Source of the DNA: an uncultured beta proteobacterium
Lineage (GTDB): Bacteria; Pseudomonadota; Gammaproteobacteria; Burkholderiales; Burkholderiaceae_C
NCBI GenBank assembly: GCA_903870955.1
Contig: CAIQEX010000171.1
Coordinates: 1 to 6,228, forward strand
Reading direction: 5' to 3'
DNA: 6,228 nucleotides
Part shown: piece after piece, positions 5,346-6,228 of the stretch
Layout of the letters: each line of letters begins with the position of its first letter
Numbering within the stretch: the stretch's first letter is position 1
Position numbers and translations under genes: made by a program
Notes under the pieces: generated by a model
Databases searched by the model: none
What the model was told of the DNA's origin: nothing
Seen by the model: only the letters and a program-made list of their open reading frames with translations

Positions 5346-6228
5346 ATGACGAACCACATGCAAGCTCTTTTCAACTCCGAGCGCTGGCGGGCAAGTCTGG
5401 GGGCACTCCTGGGGATGGGCATATGTTCCATATTTCTGCATGCGGTGGCGGGCAGCGGCCACTGGATTTTGGTGCCATTGGCCGGGACGATTGTGATTGT
5501 GTACGTGCAACCGCACAGCCCGGTCGCGCAACCCTGGTCCATCCTGGGTAGTTATCTGGTTTCCTGCGTGGTCGGCTTTATCTGCTCGTTCTGGCTTGCA
5601 CCTGCGCAGCTCGCTGTGACCCTTGCCGTTGCATCGAGCATCTGGCTGATGGTGCGCTTTCGGTGCATTCATCCGCCCGGTGCGGCCATGGCCTTGCTGA
5701 TTGTTCTGGATGGCCCACATTCCAATGCCGGCATGGCCCAACTGGCAGTGCAGGTGGTCCTTAACCTGGGAGTTGCCCTGGGATCCACGCTGCTGATCAG
5801 CAACTTCATCCTGCGGCGTCCCTATCCTTTCCAGGCGCAAGAGCCTGCTCTGGGCCTGCACCGAACCCACGACGCCGCACCGATGCAACGCATTGGACTG
5901 GCCCATGAGGACCTTGCCAGTGCACTGACCACGCTCGGAACCTTTGTGGACGTGCAGGAAGACGAGTTGGTCGCGATTTACAACCTCGCGGTTGACCATG
6001 CCTTTGGGCGCCACGTGGGGCTGACCTGCGCTGACATCATGTCGCGCGATGTCATGACCGTGCATTTTGATACCGAGCTGGAACAGGCCTGGAACCTGCT
6101 GCGGCTGCATAAGATCAAGTCGCTTCCCGTAGTCGATGCGTTTGGAAATCTGATCGGTATTGCGACGGTTGCTGATTTTTTGCGGCAGATGGACGACACC
6201 ACTGCAGCGGGGCTGGCGGTGCGCTTGC
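5346..6228 (+). CDS. HPP-family integral membrane protein with C-terminal CBS domain (3' end cut off)
   Basis: The frame is open from ATG 5346 to the window edge: 294 codons with no stop. Residues about 15-155 form the HPP membrane domain with several hydrophobic helices. They include SGHWILVPLAGTIVIVYVQP, the SPVAQPWSILGSYLVS loop and the family-naming CIHPPGAAMALLI motif (His109, Pro110, Pro111). After a charged linker (about 160-225), a CBS motif begins near residue 229: ADIMSRDVMTV, then HKIKSLPVVDAFGNLIGIAT. A second CBS may follow outside the window. CBS domains usually sense adenine nucleotides, so transport may be gated by energy state. Some HPP proteins of cyanobacteria and plant chloroplasts are reported to move nitrite; that role here is inference from the nearby nar genes. 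ATG 5358 and GTG 5307 are alternative starts. Its own promoter is probably needed because a minus-strand gene separates it from the operon. Confidence 0.9.
   Translation, partial: MTNHMQALFNSERWRASLGALLGMGICSIFLHAVAGSGHWILVPLAGTIVIVYVQPHSPVAQPWSILGSYLVSCVVGFICSFWLAPAQLAVTLAVASSIWLMVRFRCIHPPGAAMALLIVLDGPHSNAGMAQLAVQVVLNLGVALGSTLLISNFILRRPYPFQAQEPALGLHRTHDAAPMQRIGLAHEDLASALTTLGTFVDVQEDELVAIYNLAVDHAFGRHVGLTCADIMSRDVMTVHFDTELEQAWNLLRLHKIKSLPVVDAFGNLIGIATVADFLRQMDDTTAAGLAVRL

Noticed and set aside
5304..6110. Minus-strand open frame of 268 residues opposite the HPP-CBS gene
   Set aside because: The plus strand has clear HPP and CBS motifs. The minus translation is His/Gln-rich shadow sequence.
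1..6228. CRISPR array, tRNA, rRNA, insertion sequence or long repeats
   Set aside because: No spaced direct repeats, tRNA-like cloverleaf, transposase motifs or terminal inverted repeats were seen on either strand.

Overview
The window reads as chromosome of a facultatively anaerobic, nitrate-respiring proteobacterium. It is GC-rich with strong GC3 codon bias. Gene order (narGHJI followed by a cytoplasmic PpiC-type prolyl isomerase), a SirB2-type membrane protein remnant and an HPP-CBS protein best fit Betaproteobacteria, Burkholderiales, perhaps Comamonadaceae. The taxon is inferred from protein resemblance and was not computed.

Layout. Bases 1-4059 are the 3' part of a respiratory nitrate reductase operon on the + strand: the narG C-terminus (1-150), narH (162-1694), narJ (1707-2462), narI (2459-3184) and a parvulin-type prolyl isomerase (3208-4059). 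Spacing is tight (11, 12, -4 and 23 bp) and the main start sites have Shine-Dalgarno-like sequences, so this is one transcription unit. NarG (Mo-bisMGD catalytic subunit) and NarH (four Fe-S clusters) face the cytoplasm. NarI (diheme b, four conserved His) anchors them and oxidises quinol. NarJ is the assembly chaperone that does not remain in the enzyme. The isomerase is a plausible folding helper.

Bases 4096-5096 hold a small YdjA-like nitroreductase and a 134-residue protein of unknown function, coupled by an ATGA overlap. They may be a distal extension of the nar operon, because only 36 bp separate them from it and no terminator is visible.

On the - strand, about 5097-5294, lies what looks like a SirB2-family membrane protein that has lost its middle (TM1 joined to the segment after TM3) and its own stop codon. 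Divergent from it, an HPP-family membrane protein with a C-terminal CBS domain starts at 5346 and runs off the window end.

The nar core is orthodox. I found no convincing wholly new system. The points most worth a second look are the Cys/His/Gly-rich head of the operon-encoded parvulin, the nitroreductase plus unknown-protein pair, the collapsed SirB2 gene, and the nearby HPP-CBS gene, since some HPP proteins elsewhere transport nitrite.
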